Shown: positions 51,701 to 63,495 of the stretch, in pieces
Layout: the number at the start of each line of letters is the position of its first letter
Numbering within the stretch: the first letter of the stretch is position 1
Notes under the pieces: model-generated
Database searches by the model: none
The model's input: only the letters and a program-made list of their open reading frames with translations
What the model was told of the DNA's origin: nothing
Source: Crambe crambe
Lineage: Eukaryota; Porifera; Demospongiae; Poecilosclerida; Crambeidae
Length of the DNA: 64,000 bases
Direction of reading: 5' to 3'
Assembly (NCBI GenBank): GCA_963924555.1
Contig: OZ004596.1
Span: forward strand, 6,458,139 to 6,522,138
Made by a program: the position numbers and the translations under genes

Positions 51701-52480
51701 GATTTATCTCAGAGGCTTTCTCCTCGGTGGTTTGACTTGAGGCTAGCCCTAGCCCTAGCACTCCATAACTAACCGATCAAAACGGGCTGGGAGCGGCTAG
51801 TGGCAAGCTACGAAAACAGCTCCATCTTGAATTGTTCTGCAGTAGCTACTTTACTGATCAAAGTCATAACTAAATTATACAAGTTAAACTACACAGATGA
51901 CGATCGATATAGACATAGGAAAGCTGTAGCAGGGCTATGGTCTTCAGATGACAAATCACGATGGAGCTGATTTTGAGGGAGCTCACATAGGCCTACTGCA
52001 AGATGCAAATTGGATCGAAACAGCGAGAATGGAGGGTCTGCACAATTGATATTCGGATAGGAAAGCTGTGGTAGAACTAGGGTGGAGTGTATCTACAGTT
52101 GGAATGGCTACGGAAACACAGCTATTTAGACTGCCATTGATTAACAAACTGGCTATATGCTATAACCATGAACCAGAATGCCATTCAACAAAAAGGCTAT
52201 AACCACTATGAACAATCCATCAACAAACAATGTACCTACAGTTAGACCATCAAAAAAAATGGCTATGTGGCATATTTAGACTGTTTAACAAATGGCTATA
52301 ACCACTTAACAATCTAGTTATAGCCATTAACAAACTGGCTATAGCCAATGTGTCTACGCTTGGACCGAAACATCAGCTATGGAAATACCATTTAGACTGC
52401 CATCTGGTACCTAAAGTAAGGTAGGACCATCAGAAATGGGAAACATATCAAACTTTAACATAGAATAGACGGTAAAGGGT
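48738..52480. repeat. Nested dispersed repeats of the gene desert
   Basis: Two motifs recur many times. One, GGCTGATCTCCTGGTGCTTC with downstream CATCTCCCTGG, occurs at about 48891, 49348, 50322 and 51299. The other, AACTGGCTATAGCCA and variants, occurs more than ten times between 50100 and 52350. Blocks around GGAAACATCAGCTAT and TTTAGACTGCCAT accompany them. The pattern is a diverged complex satellite or nested copies of one long repeat. No coding sequence is supported. Confidence 0.75.
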
Positions 52481-54344
52481 TTTAACCAATTAGGCATCAG
52501 CAGAAATAGGGTGTCAGTATAAGCTTGTTTCAGCTGCAAGTCGGTTGGAATATATTGTCAAGTTTTAAGGGAGCTCACCTAGGCCTACTGCATTCAAAGA
52601 CAAGAAACTGAGGGTCCGCACATGGCACAGAGTTATACTTGACCTCTGACCCAGTTGGTTGTCCAAATGTAAAGCATAAATTGACTGCAATAAAAACTAT
52701 TGAGGAAAAGCCACACATCTATTCAGGAACAGCCTCAAGTTTACACAGCTCTTTCAGATTTTGCATCTTACAAACTTGCAATTCACTGTACAACACAAAC
52801 ATACAGGAATGGCAGGTTTGAAAGAGTTGACTCAACACACACAGTCACCATCTACGTTACATGGATAATTAAAGATCCTTACTTTACTACAAATTCCAAC
52901 ACTTTCCAGCTCAATACGACAACTATGCACTATAATATACTGGGATCTTTGGATTCACTGACCCAGCAAACAAGACAACTTACAGCATGATATCCTCACA
53001 CTGCAACATACGACCTAGCTCTTGAGAAAGCTAGTAAAAAGTGTAATTCCGCTGCTTGGAATACTTTTAGACATCGTAGAGACAGGCTTGGTAGGGGAGT
53101 ACATAATAGTACAAGACGGCCTGAACCCATCCACGTCTACTCGTTGGATATCCCAGGTGGTGTGGCTTGGGATCCATGCTGGTGGGTTCGCTCCACCTGC
53201 AGGTTACCTACGCTCAAGCCCAATGCCATAATCATAATGGGTGACATAATGGATGGGTGGGTTCATTATTTCGATTTGGCTCTAGCTCATAATTATAACG
53301 ATGCCCCACCTGTGCTGTAACACACAACTTGGCATTAATACAAGTTTCTGATATGCTCTGCAGAAAGGTCAGACAGTGGTCACCACAGGCCACGTCTCGG
53401 CTTCAAGTCGGTTGTCCAAATGTAAAGCATAATATTCAGGAACAGCCTCACAGATTCTTTTGGACAACCAACTTTGCAATCTTATCCTCACTATCGATTG
53501 CCATCATACCTAATTTCAATAATCACACCCATATTACCAAACTACTTTACTCACAAAGAGTGATTGAATGCCACATTATAGGTTTTCTATTCAAATACAA
53601 TGGGCCCCAATACTGCAAACCCAGTATACTGGCATAGCCTTCTAAAGGGAATCAGTTTACTAGAAATCAGTTGGCAGCACACTGGTCAGTTATAGTCTCT
53701 TATTAACAGCATACAGCTCATCAACACTATCTGAGTTTGCTAGTGTGCTGACCTTCACTCTACTATGCCAACAAAAGGTGACAGTAATAAAGGTGATGAG
53801 GCACATGCAATCAGCATCCGTGCCACCATCCCTATAGGCCCTAGAGTTGAAGGCTTGTTGTAACTATGTCACTATGTCAATTTTAATAGTGAAGGCTGTG
53901 GCATGCCAAAATATAATCATTCTTATTGCAGTGTGGGTCTACATTTATGCCTGATATGCTCCAATCATATAACGCCAGATAATATCAGATATAAATAACA
54001 TGGTCTGCACTCGTCCATCGTGTCACCAATATTCCATCCATGCTGGTAATAATTATTAATGGGTGACATGGGTTCAGGCCACGCTATTTCAGTTTGGCTC
54101 TAGCTCCTAATTATAATGGTATAATTTTATGCTCTGCAGAAAGGACTGATAGTGGTTACCACAGGTCTAGGGCTAGGTTGTCCAAATGTAAAGCACGATA
54201 AAAACTACTTCACCACAAGGTGTATTAAAATTCACATCAAAGAATTATTAGGTTAACCCTAGAGAGTAAAGTGCCATAGAGGTGGTTTTCATTTGCCACT
54301 AAAGCAATATCAGTCATATTTCCATACACCGCAAACCAAGTATA
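52481..54344. other. Repeat-derived intergenic sequence
   Basis: This contains one of three copies of a block with GGGATCCATGCTGGTGGGTT (about 53168, 54778 and 55539) and scattered fragments shared with 46.2-46.5 kb (TTCCAACACTTTCCAG). No gene is supported. Confidence 0.5.
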
Positions 54345-54537
54345 AGGTAAAGCGGGGCTATTTTGAATGGCGGGTAATTCCGTATTTTTCAAATATTTCT
54401 GAAACTACCGAAGCTTCTGAGCTCAATGTTGGAGGATATAATCTACTATAATAGTAGAATATACCTTTCAAAATAGAGCTCATAAGGTCGAGGAGTTTTG
54501 AAAATATTTGACCCTACGGAATAGCCCCACTTTGCCT
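54345..54537. repeat. TA-flanked inverted-repeat element, family B (193 bp)
   Basis: The ends AGGTAAAGCGGGGCTATT and, on the other strand, AGGCAAAGTGGGGCTATT match at 16 of 18 positions. Imperfect pairing continues inward (TCAAATATTT, GAGCTC), so the element folds almost completely. TA dinucleotides flank both sides (54343-54344, 54538-54539). A related repeat copy at 55231-55260 has the same flanks with a single TA and no insert. Confidence 0.88.
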
Positions 54538-54575
54538 TACTGGCATAGCCTTCTAGAGAGTTATCCCAACCCTGC

Positions 54576-54637
54576 GGCTTCTAGTCAAAGCACTGTCTTA
54601 TCAACAGGCTTCTAGTCAAAGCACTGTCTTATCAACA
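54576..54637. repeat. Tandem pair of about 32 bp
   Basis: The segment GGCTTCTAGTCAAAGCACTG plus CTTATCAACA is directly repeated. Single copies recur near 56108 and 56223, followed by the same CATCAACACT-type sequence. Confidence 0.8.
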
Positions 54638-55577
54638 GCATCAACACTATGTTGACCTCATGGGAACAGTCAACCACCTGTCGATGAGCTGTTGAGGTCC
54701 TACTGTGCTGACCTTCACTGCCAGGATGCCCATTTCTGTGATTAGCCAACAACACGTAAGAACTTTATCCTGGCTTGGGATCCATGCTGGTGGGTTTGCT
54801 CCACCTGCAGGTTACCTAACTCAAGCCCATGTTCAGGCCACATATTAATTCCATTTTTGCTCTAGCTCATAATTACAACTTTGCATTCCACACACGTTTC
54901 TGATATACTCGGTGTATTAAAATTCACGTCAAAGAATTATTCCTGCCAGCCGGTGGCATTGAACACCCTTTGGGGAGTGATATGCTATTGGCTACCCATA
55001 TTGCATCTACACCTTTCTAAGACCATTACGAATCAGGATACCTTTGAACGAGCCAGGTGTTAGTCTCAGATAACATTAACCCCAGAGAGTAAAGTTGGTT
55101 TTGATTCGCCATTCAGTCCACTAAAGCCCCCTCCCTTCTCTGACAGCTAGCAGTTACTACATCAATTCCTCTCTCTGCGTTATTCTGTCTGTTCCCAGAT
55201 TAAGATACTACAGACTTGTTCATTCACATTTCCATACACTCCAAACCAAGTATACTGGCATAACCTTCTAGAGAGGAAAGTTTACTATCCACGTGGTTTT
55301 CTAGAAATCTTAGTCTCAAAACACTCAATTGACTAGAACTAGCCTCAAGAATGTCCCTCATGGAAATAGTCAACCAAACTATATACCTGCTGACGAGCTG
55401 TTTAGGTTAGAAGCTAGTGTGCTGACCTTCACTGTACTATGGCAAGGATGCCTAGGATGGCCATTTAGCCAACAACATGATATTGTAGGCAAGATGGTAA
55501 CATGTCTACTGGGTTGGATATCCCATGTGGTGTGGCTTGGGATCCATGCTGGTGGGTTTGCTCCACCTGCAGGTTAC

Positions 55578-55758
55578 CTACAGTAGTTTGCAGAACAGTT
55601 GTCATGCATAAGGCAGAGATAGGCAGCGGCTCTGGAGTAGCTAGTGGCTAAGAACAATAGGGCTATGAAAACATTTTATTGTTCCCCAGCCACAAATACT
55701 TCAAGGCCACCACCTATCCCTGCCTGATGCATGACAACTGTTCTGCAAACTACTGTAG
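55578..55758. repeat. TA-flanked inverted-repeat element, family A, intact copy
   Basis: The terminal inverted repeats 55578-55608 and 55728-55758 are perfect over 31 bp (outer core CAGTAGTTTGCAGAACAGTT). Taking TA as the duplicated target, the element proper is 55581-55755. Empty versions of the same flanking repeat, AGGTTACCTA followed by CTCAAGCC, lie at 53201-53220 and near 54813. It contains no open frame for a transposase. Confidence 0.93.
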
Positions 55759-55759
55759 C

Positions 55760-57100
55760 TCAAGCCCATAATTATAATGGGTGACATAGCCCTGAACACA
55801 CTGACCCACACACACTAATTTAGATTCTTGCCCTGCAGAAAGGTCAGACAGGTGGTTACTACAAATTGACTATTCAGGTAAGGCCTCAAGTTTACACAGA
55901 TTTCGATTGGACAACCGACTTGCAATCTCATCCTCACTATGGGTTCCCCCATAGGAGACTGCATGATACCTAATCACACCCATATTACCAAACTACTTAA
56001 GTCAAAGAATTATTCCTGCCAGCCAGTGAAAAAGGTGCCACATTTAAAGATTTCCATATTCATGTGGTTATTCCGATACAATATGCCCCACGGTCAGTTA
56101 TCACTGAGGCTTCTAGTCAAAGCACTGTCTTATCAACAGCATCAACACTGTGTTGACATCATGAACAGTCAACCACCTGTTGAATAGCTGTTGAGATCAA
56201 AGCAATAAAAACCTGCATCTATTCAAAGCACTGCCTTATCAACAGCATACAGCTCATCAACACTATCTCCACCTCAAGGGAACAGTCAACCACCTGTTGA
56301 CTAGCTGTCGAGGTTGCTAGTGTGCTGACCTTCACTCTACTATGATGGTAGAGTGGGGGCTTTTCCCCCTCAAAGTTTAGAAGGTGACAGTAATAAAGGT
56401 GACGAGGCACAATAAATTTTACGATTGACAGTGACAGCAACTACCAATGTAATCTTGCACAGCCAGCATCCGTGCCACCATCCCTAGGCCCTAGAGTAGA
56501 AGGCTTGTTGTCACTATGTCAATTTTAATAGCGAAGGTTGTGGCATGCCAAAATATAATTCTTATTGCAGCAACAGTCTGTGGGTCTACATTTATGCCAA
56601 TATGTAGAGATATGCTTTTTCCCCCTTCCTATTATATAATGCCAGAACCCTTGCCCTATTATGCTCAACCGAAATACCTATCATGCTTTAATAAAAAAAT
56701 CTGGGCAAGAGCAATAATTTTGATTCCTACATATATACATATAGGATTGTAGGCACTAGACATGCGTACTTGCATGCAGCTGCCTGCCACCTCTATAATT
56801 AACTCAACAGCAAAGCACAAATAATGTGGCCTGAACTCGTCCATTATGTCACCGATGATATTCCAAATTATAACGGGTGACATAGGGGCTAGGATCCCAA
56901 TTCAAGATCAGCCTTGGACAACCGACTTGCAATCCTCTCAATCTTATCCTCGCTATGGGTTCCCTGAAGGAGACATGCTTATCATACCTAATTTCAATAA
57001 TCACACCCATAATTATTACTGTATTTAGTTTTGCAATTAATCCATTAATTGCAGACATTAACAGCTTCCTACATGCAGCTGCCCCGGCTGAAGTTGTTTT
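55760..57100. other. Repeat-derived intergenic sequence
   Basis: Further diverged copies of desert repeats occur here (for example CAACCACCTGTTGA blocks near 56170 and 56285). No gene is supported. Confidence 0.5.
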
Positions 57101-57104
57101 TGTT

Positions 57105-58078
57105 TTCATGTTTGAAAACAAGGGTACACAAATAGCTAACACCTGTGTGTACAACAAGATGGATGGTAGACTAGCTTGTTTCATTTCTACGTTTTTTCAA
57201 AGATTGTAAGTGCTAGGCTTATCTAGGTGGATTGTTGGCCACGTTAGGCTTATGGAGGCAACACATTAGCTAACAGCTTCCTACATGCAGCTAATAGGCA
57301 ATCACATGCCTTTTCCATGCAATTTGGGTATAATTGCATTGGAAACTGTCTAAAATTGCACTCGGCTTTGCCTCAATTACCTAGCCAGTTTCTCATGCAA
57401 TTATACTCAAATTGAATAATATTCACATCAATGGATGATTCCTGCCAGCCAGTGAAAACTTGCTACAAAGGAAGTTGATGGCTATTCAAATACAATTGAC
57501 TATATGCTTATAGTGACAGACAATATACATGTCACGATACAGCCAGGCTTGTTTCAGATAATAGGCATCGACAGAGAGTAAAGTGCCATAGAGGTGGCTT
57601 TCATTTGCCATTCATGTTTGAAAACAAGGGTACACAAATAGCTAACACCTGTGTGTACAACAAGATGGATGGTAGACTAGCTTGTTTTATTTCTACGTTT
57701 TTTCAAAGATTGTAAGTGCTAGGCTTTTGGCCACGCTAGGCTTATGGAGGCAACACATTAGCTAACAGCTTCCTACATGCAGCTAATAGGCAATCACATG
57801 CCTTTTCCATGCAATTTGGGTATAATTGCATTGGAAACTGTCTAAAATTGCACTCGGCTTTGCCTCAATTACCTATACCCAAATTGAATAATATTCACAT
57901 CAATGGATGATTCCTGCCAGCCAGTGAAAACTTGCTACAAAGGAAGTTGATGGCTATTCAAATACAATTGACTATATGCCTATAGTGACAGACAATATAC
58001 ATGTCACGGTACAGCCAGGCTTGTTTCAGGTAATAGGCATCGACAGAGAGTAAAGTGCCATAGAGGTGGTTTTCATTC
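57105..58078 (+). repeat. Tandem direct duplication, about 0.5 kb unit
   Basis: The segment from 57105 is repeated from 57611 (offset 506 bp) with very high identity. The second copy lacks two short stretches, near the GGATTGTTGGCCACG and CAGTTTCTCATGCAATTATA positions of copy 1. Both contain a GCAATTTGGGTATAATTGCA inner palindrome. Confidence 0.9.
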
Positions 58079-58079
58079 A

Positions 58080-59140
58080 GTCCGCTAAAGTGGCTTCGTT
58101 ACCAGCTGGAGGGTCTTAATTATACCACATCTTTAAACAAATTTCCAGTGACACTGTTACTATAACAATTCCTCTCTCTGTGTTATCAAACAAAGTATAG
58201 AGAGGAGAAGGGTCAGTTTACTATCCACTCAGTTATCACTTGATTACCCAAAGTCAACCATTTCTGTGATTAGCCAACAACATAATGGGCCTATACTTTA
58301 GTAGGTAAAGGTGATGAGGCACAATAAGCCTCAAGATTGGCAGTGACAGCATTGGCAGACACGTTGCCTGTCTGGTCTCTAACCTATTTCTTTGCCTCAT
58401 TTCAGACCCCGTGTCGTAGCTCCAACAGTTTCATTCAAATCTGGTGTCTATTAAAAGAAAGGCTACGTCTGCCAATGCTGTTGCTGCCAATTTAGAGAAA
58501 ACAAAATCAAATTTGAGATTTACTGTCGGGGTAATTCACTCATTACACCCACTTGTACCACTGGACAGCATTCCACACACTAATTAATTATATCATCCAT
58601 ACAATCCTCACCAGAAGGAGACAAAAATAGCATCCATCATAGTAGCCGGTAGCGCTCCAGTTCAAACCAGTCCTTAAGCTGGCTTGCCTGCAAGGGGGAT
58701 AAACTCACTTAGCATTGATATTAGGGTCAAAGGTCAGGCCCAAATTAGCTATATAATATCATCTTCTAGTGGCATAGCCAACCCAGAGGAAGAAGCAGAC
58801 ATGTCACGAAATACTGTATGTGATCCAGTCCTGGAACACACAACTTGGCATTCCATTACACCACGAGTCTGCTGTCCAAATGTAAAGCACAAATTGATAA
58901 AATAAAAAACTTACAATCGTCCTTGCAATCTTGCAATCCTCTCCTAACTATGGGTTCCCCGAAGGAGACACGGTAGAGGTAGGGAGAAGGAGAGCAGCGA
59001 TCGATCCAACAATGTGGGTCAAGGGTCAAGTCCAAATTAATCTACGTCACGTCTAGCCTCTACGTCACGTCAAGCCATTTGATGTGATATAATTATGACG
59101 CGTATCTATGGCCTTTTGCTAGAGAAACCTATTTGTCTGC
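58080..59140. other. Intergenic sequence left of the terminal gene
   Basis: This holds an inverted pair related to GGCAGTGACAGCATTGGCAG (58348) and CTGCCAATGCTGTTGCTGCC (58467), suggesting another foldback element of about 140 bp. No gene is supported. Confidence 0.5.
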
Positions 59141-59141
59141 C

Positions 59142-59940
59142 TGCTGCTGGACTTCAGCTCGTTACTGTCGCTCGTTACTTAACTTACTGTCAATCTGTTA
59201 GTTCTGCTCTCGGCCTTCTTCCCGTTAACTGGTAAGTGTACTGGTAAGGTCTGTTCCTTGGGTGAGCTATGACTAATGGCGTAAATTACTTGCTAATCGC
59301 CTGCATTTCTCTATCAAATTTTTCACAGTTGGAGCTGTTTGCTGGCCTTCTTCTGTTTTATACTGGTAAGAAACACTTTTGCAGCTAACTAGTCTACTCT
59401 TGTTGTCATTTATGTAATGGTTGTTCCTTGGCAAAATTGTCAAATTTGAGACTTTTATTGCTAGCTAGGTTATTAAAATATTTCATTGTGTGAATTAAAA
59501 TATTTCATTGTGTGGCACTCAACTGTAGCTAGATACAAGCTAAAAACCGCAACTAACAGGCAAAACCCGTCACAATTGCTAGATACTTATATATTTCATT
59601 GTGTGGTAGCTGTCACTGAGTCTCCCTCTCGCTTCTGCCTGCTGCTGGACAGTATCCTCTTCAGCTCGTTACTGTCAGTATCTGTGTCTTCTGCCTTCTT
59701 CCCGTTAACTGGTAAGTGTACTGGTAAGGTCTGTTTCTTGGGCGAGCTATGTTACAATTACTTGCTAATCACCTGCATTTCTCTATCAAATTTTTCACAG
59801 TTGGAGCCGTTTGCTGGCCTTCTTCTGTTTTATACTGGTAAGAAACACTTTTGCAGCAAACTAGTCTACTCTTGTTGTCATTGTAATGGTTGTTCCTTGG
59901 CAAAATTGTCAAATTTGAGACTTTTATTGCTAGCTAGCAG
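59142..59940 (+). repeat. Direct duplication containing leader-exon-like sequences
   Basis: Two copies, at about 59142-59466 and 59636-59940, share nearly all their sequence. Each contains CCGTTAACTG followed by a GTAAGTG donor, a TTTTTCACAG acceptor, a 37-bp exon-like segment TTGGAGCTGTTTGCTGG... and a second donor, GTAAGAAA. Their position, 150-950 bp ahead of the next start codon, suggests duplicated non-coding 5' exons. Confidence 0.75.
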
Positions 59941-60083
59941 CAACCATAGCTTACTAGCTAGATTTTTTTTTTGGCAAAATATTTTGTGGTCATTCTTTTT
60001 CTACTTGGTATTTAATTTGCTGTTGATTTTTTGTGTGTGGGTGCTAGGACTGACCAAGGGCTAGAGCGAGGAAGACTAACGAT

Positions 60084-63000
60084 ATGTCAACAAATAAGGA
60101 AAGAGATGGTGAATTACATATTATTACATTATTATTATCGTATTATTATTTTCTCCAACTGTTTGAATAGGCTGGAAAAATTTGTTTTCAAGTGTGAAAC
60201 CAGATGGTTATCATGGCAGCCGTAATCTTGTAAATGAACTTATGAAACTGCCTTGTGTAACTCATCCATTAGAGATATATGAAAATTGTCCCATTGAGGT
60301 AAGAAGAGCTAGTTACATCAATTGTACCATTGGCTATGCGCTTATCCTTGAAATTTGATACTATTAGTACCTTGTTAAGCACTTCAAAAAACTACTACAA
60401 GAACTGGAAACAACTTTTAGAATGGATCATGGCGACATTGCTGAAAAAATTGCATTTGCTATCGTAAGTACTCGACATATCTCAGAGTAAATGTGACCGG
60501 ATTTGCAGATTCCAAGAAGCGTCCATTAGCGTTTCTGAAAAAGCCGAGTAAGCTACGTAAACAATTCCGTGGCAAAAATGATGGGTGGAGTTTCGAAGTT
60601 ACTAAAGTTAGAAAGAGGCTAATTTCTTGCCTTCTGGCACTGAGAAGTGCCAACTGAACCTCGGGGACAGCTTGGTCAGTTTGTGTCCGAGCGCACGAGT
60701 TAAGAGCCTACTTTAGTTCTGATGATTTTCCATGCGCCTTTCAGCTATTGGAATCTCTGTGCACAAAGTTTTCATGGCTGACTAGCTGACTTTAGCGCTT
60801 CATTTGAAGCCTTTGTACTTTAGTCTGAGCTCCAAAATTTGTCTGTTTTTTGTTCAAGGATCATAGTTGTCACTTGTGCTATGAAATTTTTTTGCCTAAT
60901 TTTGGGTCAACTGACTGAACGCTGGCCTAACACATTAATTTCGTCGCCGAGTGGCTGGTTTTCGCAAATCTGGTCACAAATGCGGAATTTTCTGTTATTA
61001 CTAACTCTGGTAATTACTAACTCTGTAGAAACCTTGTGGTGACGACAAGCCATTGTCAAGTGATGCTTGTTCATCTAGTGCAGGTGAAGATGTGGAGGTA
61101 GGTTAACATTGGCACCTTATTGGTTTTACATGGCTGTTTGGTACGACACAGGTAGAGTCTATTGCTAAGAAAATACGGAGTGGTAAGTGCATGTGTGACT
61201 CTATAGATGGCTGTACTCGGTGTATTGAGTGGGTACGAGCAGTATATGTATTTTGGTAATACGATACATAATTATGCCTATATTATGTACGTGTCTATTA
61301 AACATACTGAATTTCCAGCTGATAATATTACCCTAGGGCTATCAGAGTGAAAGTTGTGTGTTAGCGTGTACTACCCTGCAGTAGTGCCAGTGTCAATTCC
61401 TACGAGTAGGTATCTACTGCTGTCCTATTAATTCATGCATGCTTGAACACCGATTCACTTTAGAACACAGTTAAATTGATTTGTAGACCTCATTTTCTTA
61501 ACCTACCAGGGTTTATCAAGAGCCTATGGCACTTGGTACCATGTGGTGGGCAGCAATTAGAAATTTTGTCCGTGGTAACCAACCAACCCGGTGTGTGTTA
61601 AAATAGAAGACTCTTCAAAAAACCATTACGGTGAAAGCTAGTTTTTCGCCTCTGATGCTAGTAAGTACCAACTAAAGCCTGGACAAGGTACCGAAGGTAG
61701 CGTAGAAAGCTTAGTTCATATTTTCAAGCGCATAAGCTAGAAAGCCTACCTTAGTTTTGGTGATTTTCAGCTGATGGATTTTCCGTGCATAAGCTTTCAT
61801 GGCTGACTAGCTAACTTCAGCAATTCGTCTTTCTACCTTTGTCCAAAACTGTTGCTATGCTCTAAATAAGTTGGTCAAGTTGACCAACGGGATCCAAGTT
61901 ATTTAGAGACCCTCGAGCCTTTAGTACACCCCAGGGCCCTCGGGTCTCTAAATAACTTGGATCCCTAGGTCTCTATAATGTGGTGTTGTGTAACAATGGT
62001 GACAACTCGTCGGTGTTTAACATGCGTGCCGAGACATACAAAAGTTTAACTTTTGTTAGTAGTACTAGCATAATCTTCTTCCTCCATTTTTTCAGTCTGC
62101 TACCCATCACTTGGAAACAAAAGTGTAACCCAAATAGCCACAAAAGACTTGCCTTCTCGTTTGGCAGTAACTGTGCCTGTGTATAGCCACCCGATTTGTG
62201 TAGACATCTACAACGAATATCTTTCAATAAAGAAACAAGTAAAGGAGAAGAAAACGAAACTATCTGCCTTTGGCTACGATTTTGAGATCGAAGAGGTTCA
62301 GAGATGCTCGAACGACATCCAATGTGCCCTTGATACGTACCAAAAGAGGGAAGAATCGTTCAACTTGTCGGGACGTGGTGTCATGGCGTCTGGTCTGTTG
62401 AGGGCCTCTGAATTAACTTACACCGCCCGATTAGTTAATATTTTGGGGCCCCTCGCATTCCCTGACCCGAACGTTGGCTGTATACTCCATCAGATGCCTA
62501 CGCGCAAAAGAGAAGTGGCCACCGGTAACCCCGAGTTGGCAGATGGGTATTGTTGTGGTTTGATATATGGTGAACTACACGCACCTATGGTAAGTTGGGA
62601 CACAAAACTGTCCGATATGGCACATGCTAGGAGGACAAGCATCTGTCATAGCGTCAATCTAGTGCAAGTTAACCACAACTACAACAAGTGGCCCGTTCTC
62701 TTATCCCTGCCTAATACAGTAGAGGGAAGGATGAGTTTAGAAGTCCACATACCAGTTAGTAATTCTATGTGGGTTTGTCCGGTATTATCTAAATCTCCAA
62801 CTGATGTGGAATTTCTTTGCCTGATTGCTGCGTCCATAAGAAAGGTCTGTTTGGAGCAGAGAGAGTTTGAAACTGAATCTCCATTGGATCACATGCTGCC
62901 TATGAAGAATGCGAAACCTTTAGGGCTGAGCTACAATGTGACGGACTGCCGAACGTATCTTTTGCCTGATAATTGTGTATACAAGTATTACGAAAAGAAA

Positions 63001-63495
63001 GATTTGGTGGTTTCTCCTAATGTGGAGACCGTAAAAAAATATGGAAGTCTATCAAATGTCTCGCTAATTAATGTCACTAATGATGGATCAATCGTTGCTC
63101 TGAAGTATGACTACATCGAAGGTACTCACGAGATTACAAATGTAAAGCAGTTGATTGGTGTACTCAAAACGTTAATGATGCTCCACCGTAACAAGCTAGT
63201 CCATGGTGATGTCAGGGCATGCAATGTAATCTTCACTTCCTCCTCTAGCCACCTCATTGATTACGATTTAGTCGGGAAGGCGCACACCGCAAGATACAAG
63301 GTACAATACCAGTTCTTTGAGGCTGAACGGCATCAGGATGCTAGAGCTGGGATATTGATGGAAAAGGAGCATGACAGATATGCTTTGTCTCTGGTGCTCG
63401 AACGACAACTACCAGACGCCACTGAAGTGATAGCGAAACTAAGGGACATTCAGATTGACTTGGGTAGTATAATAAAATACATTGAACATTTGTGA
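60084..63495 (+). CDS. Crinkler-like degenerate kinase protein
   Basis: Six exons (60084-60108, 60171-60298, 60368-60463, 61029-61097, 61152-61182, 62096-63495) sum to 1,749 nt, an exact 583 codons including the stop, for 582 residues. The start reads MSTNKERDG. Residues about 430-560 form a kinase-like fold: LHRNKLVHGDVRACNVIF (HGD instead of HRD) and HLIDYDLVG (DYD instead of DFG). ERHQDARAG and EKEHDRYALSL follow. This set of motifs recalls the kinase-like C-termini of Crinkler-type (CRN) proteins and related fungal and sponge families. The middle contains ELADGYCCGLIYGELHAP, which resembles a PD-(D/E)xK nuclease strand with the lysine lost, a weak suggestion. Partner and substrate are unknown; secreted effector, nucleic-acid-targeted or pseudokinase roles are all open. 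Confidence 0.75.
61888..61965. repeat. Perfect 24-bp inverted repeat inside the last intron
   Basis: Arms 61888-61911 and 61942-61965 are exact reverse complements (core GATCCAAGTTATTTAGAGAC) with a 30-bp loop. A second small palindrome, GTTGGTCAAGTTGACCAAC, lies just upstream (about 61869-61887). Confidence 0.9.

Noticed and set aside
56516..56752. A 78-residue plus-strand frame with hydrophobic content
   Set aside because: It lies in repeat-derived sequence with no splice support, no homology and no codon bias visible.
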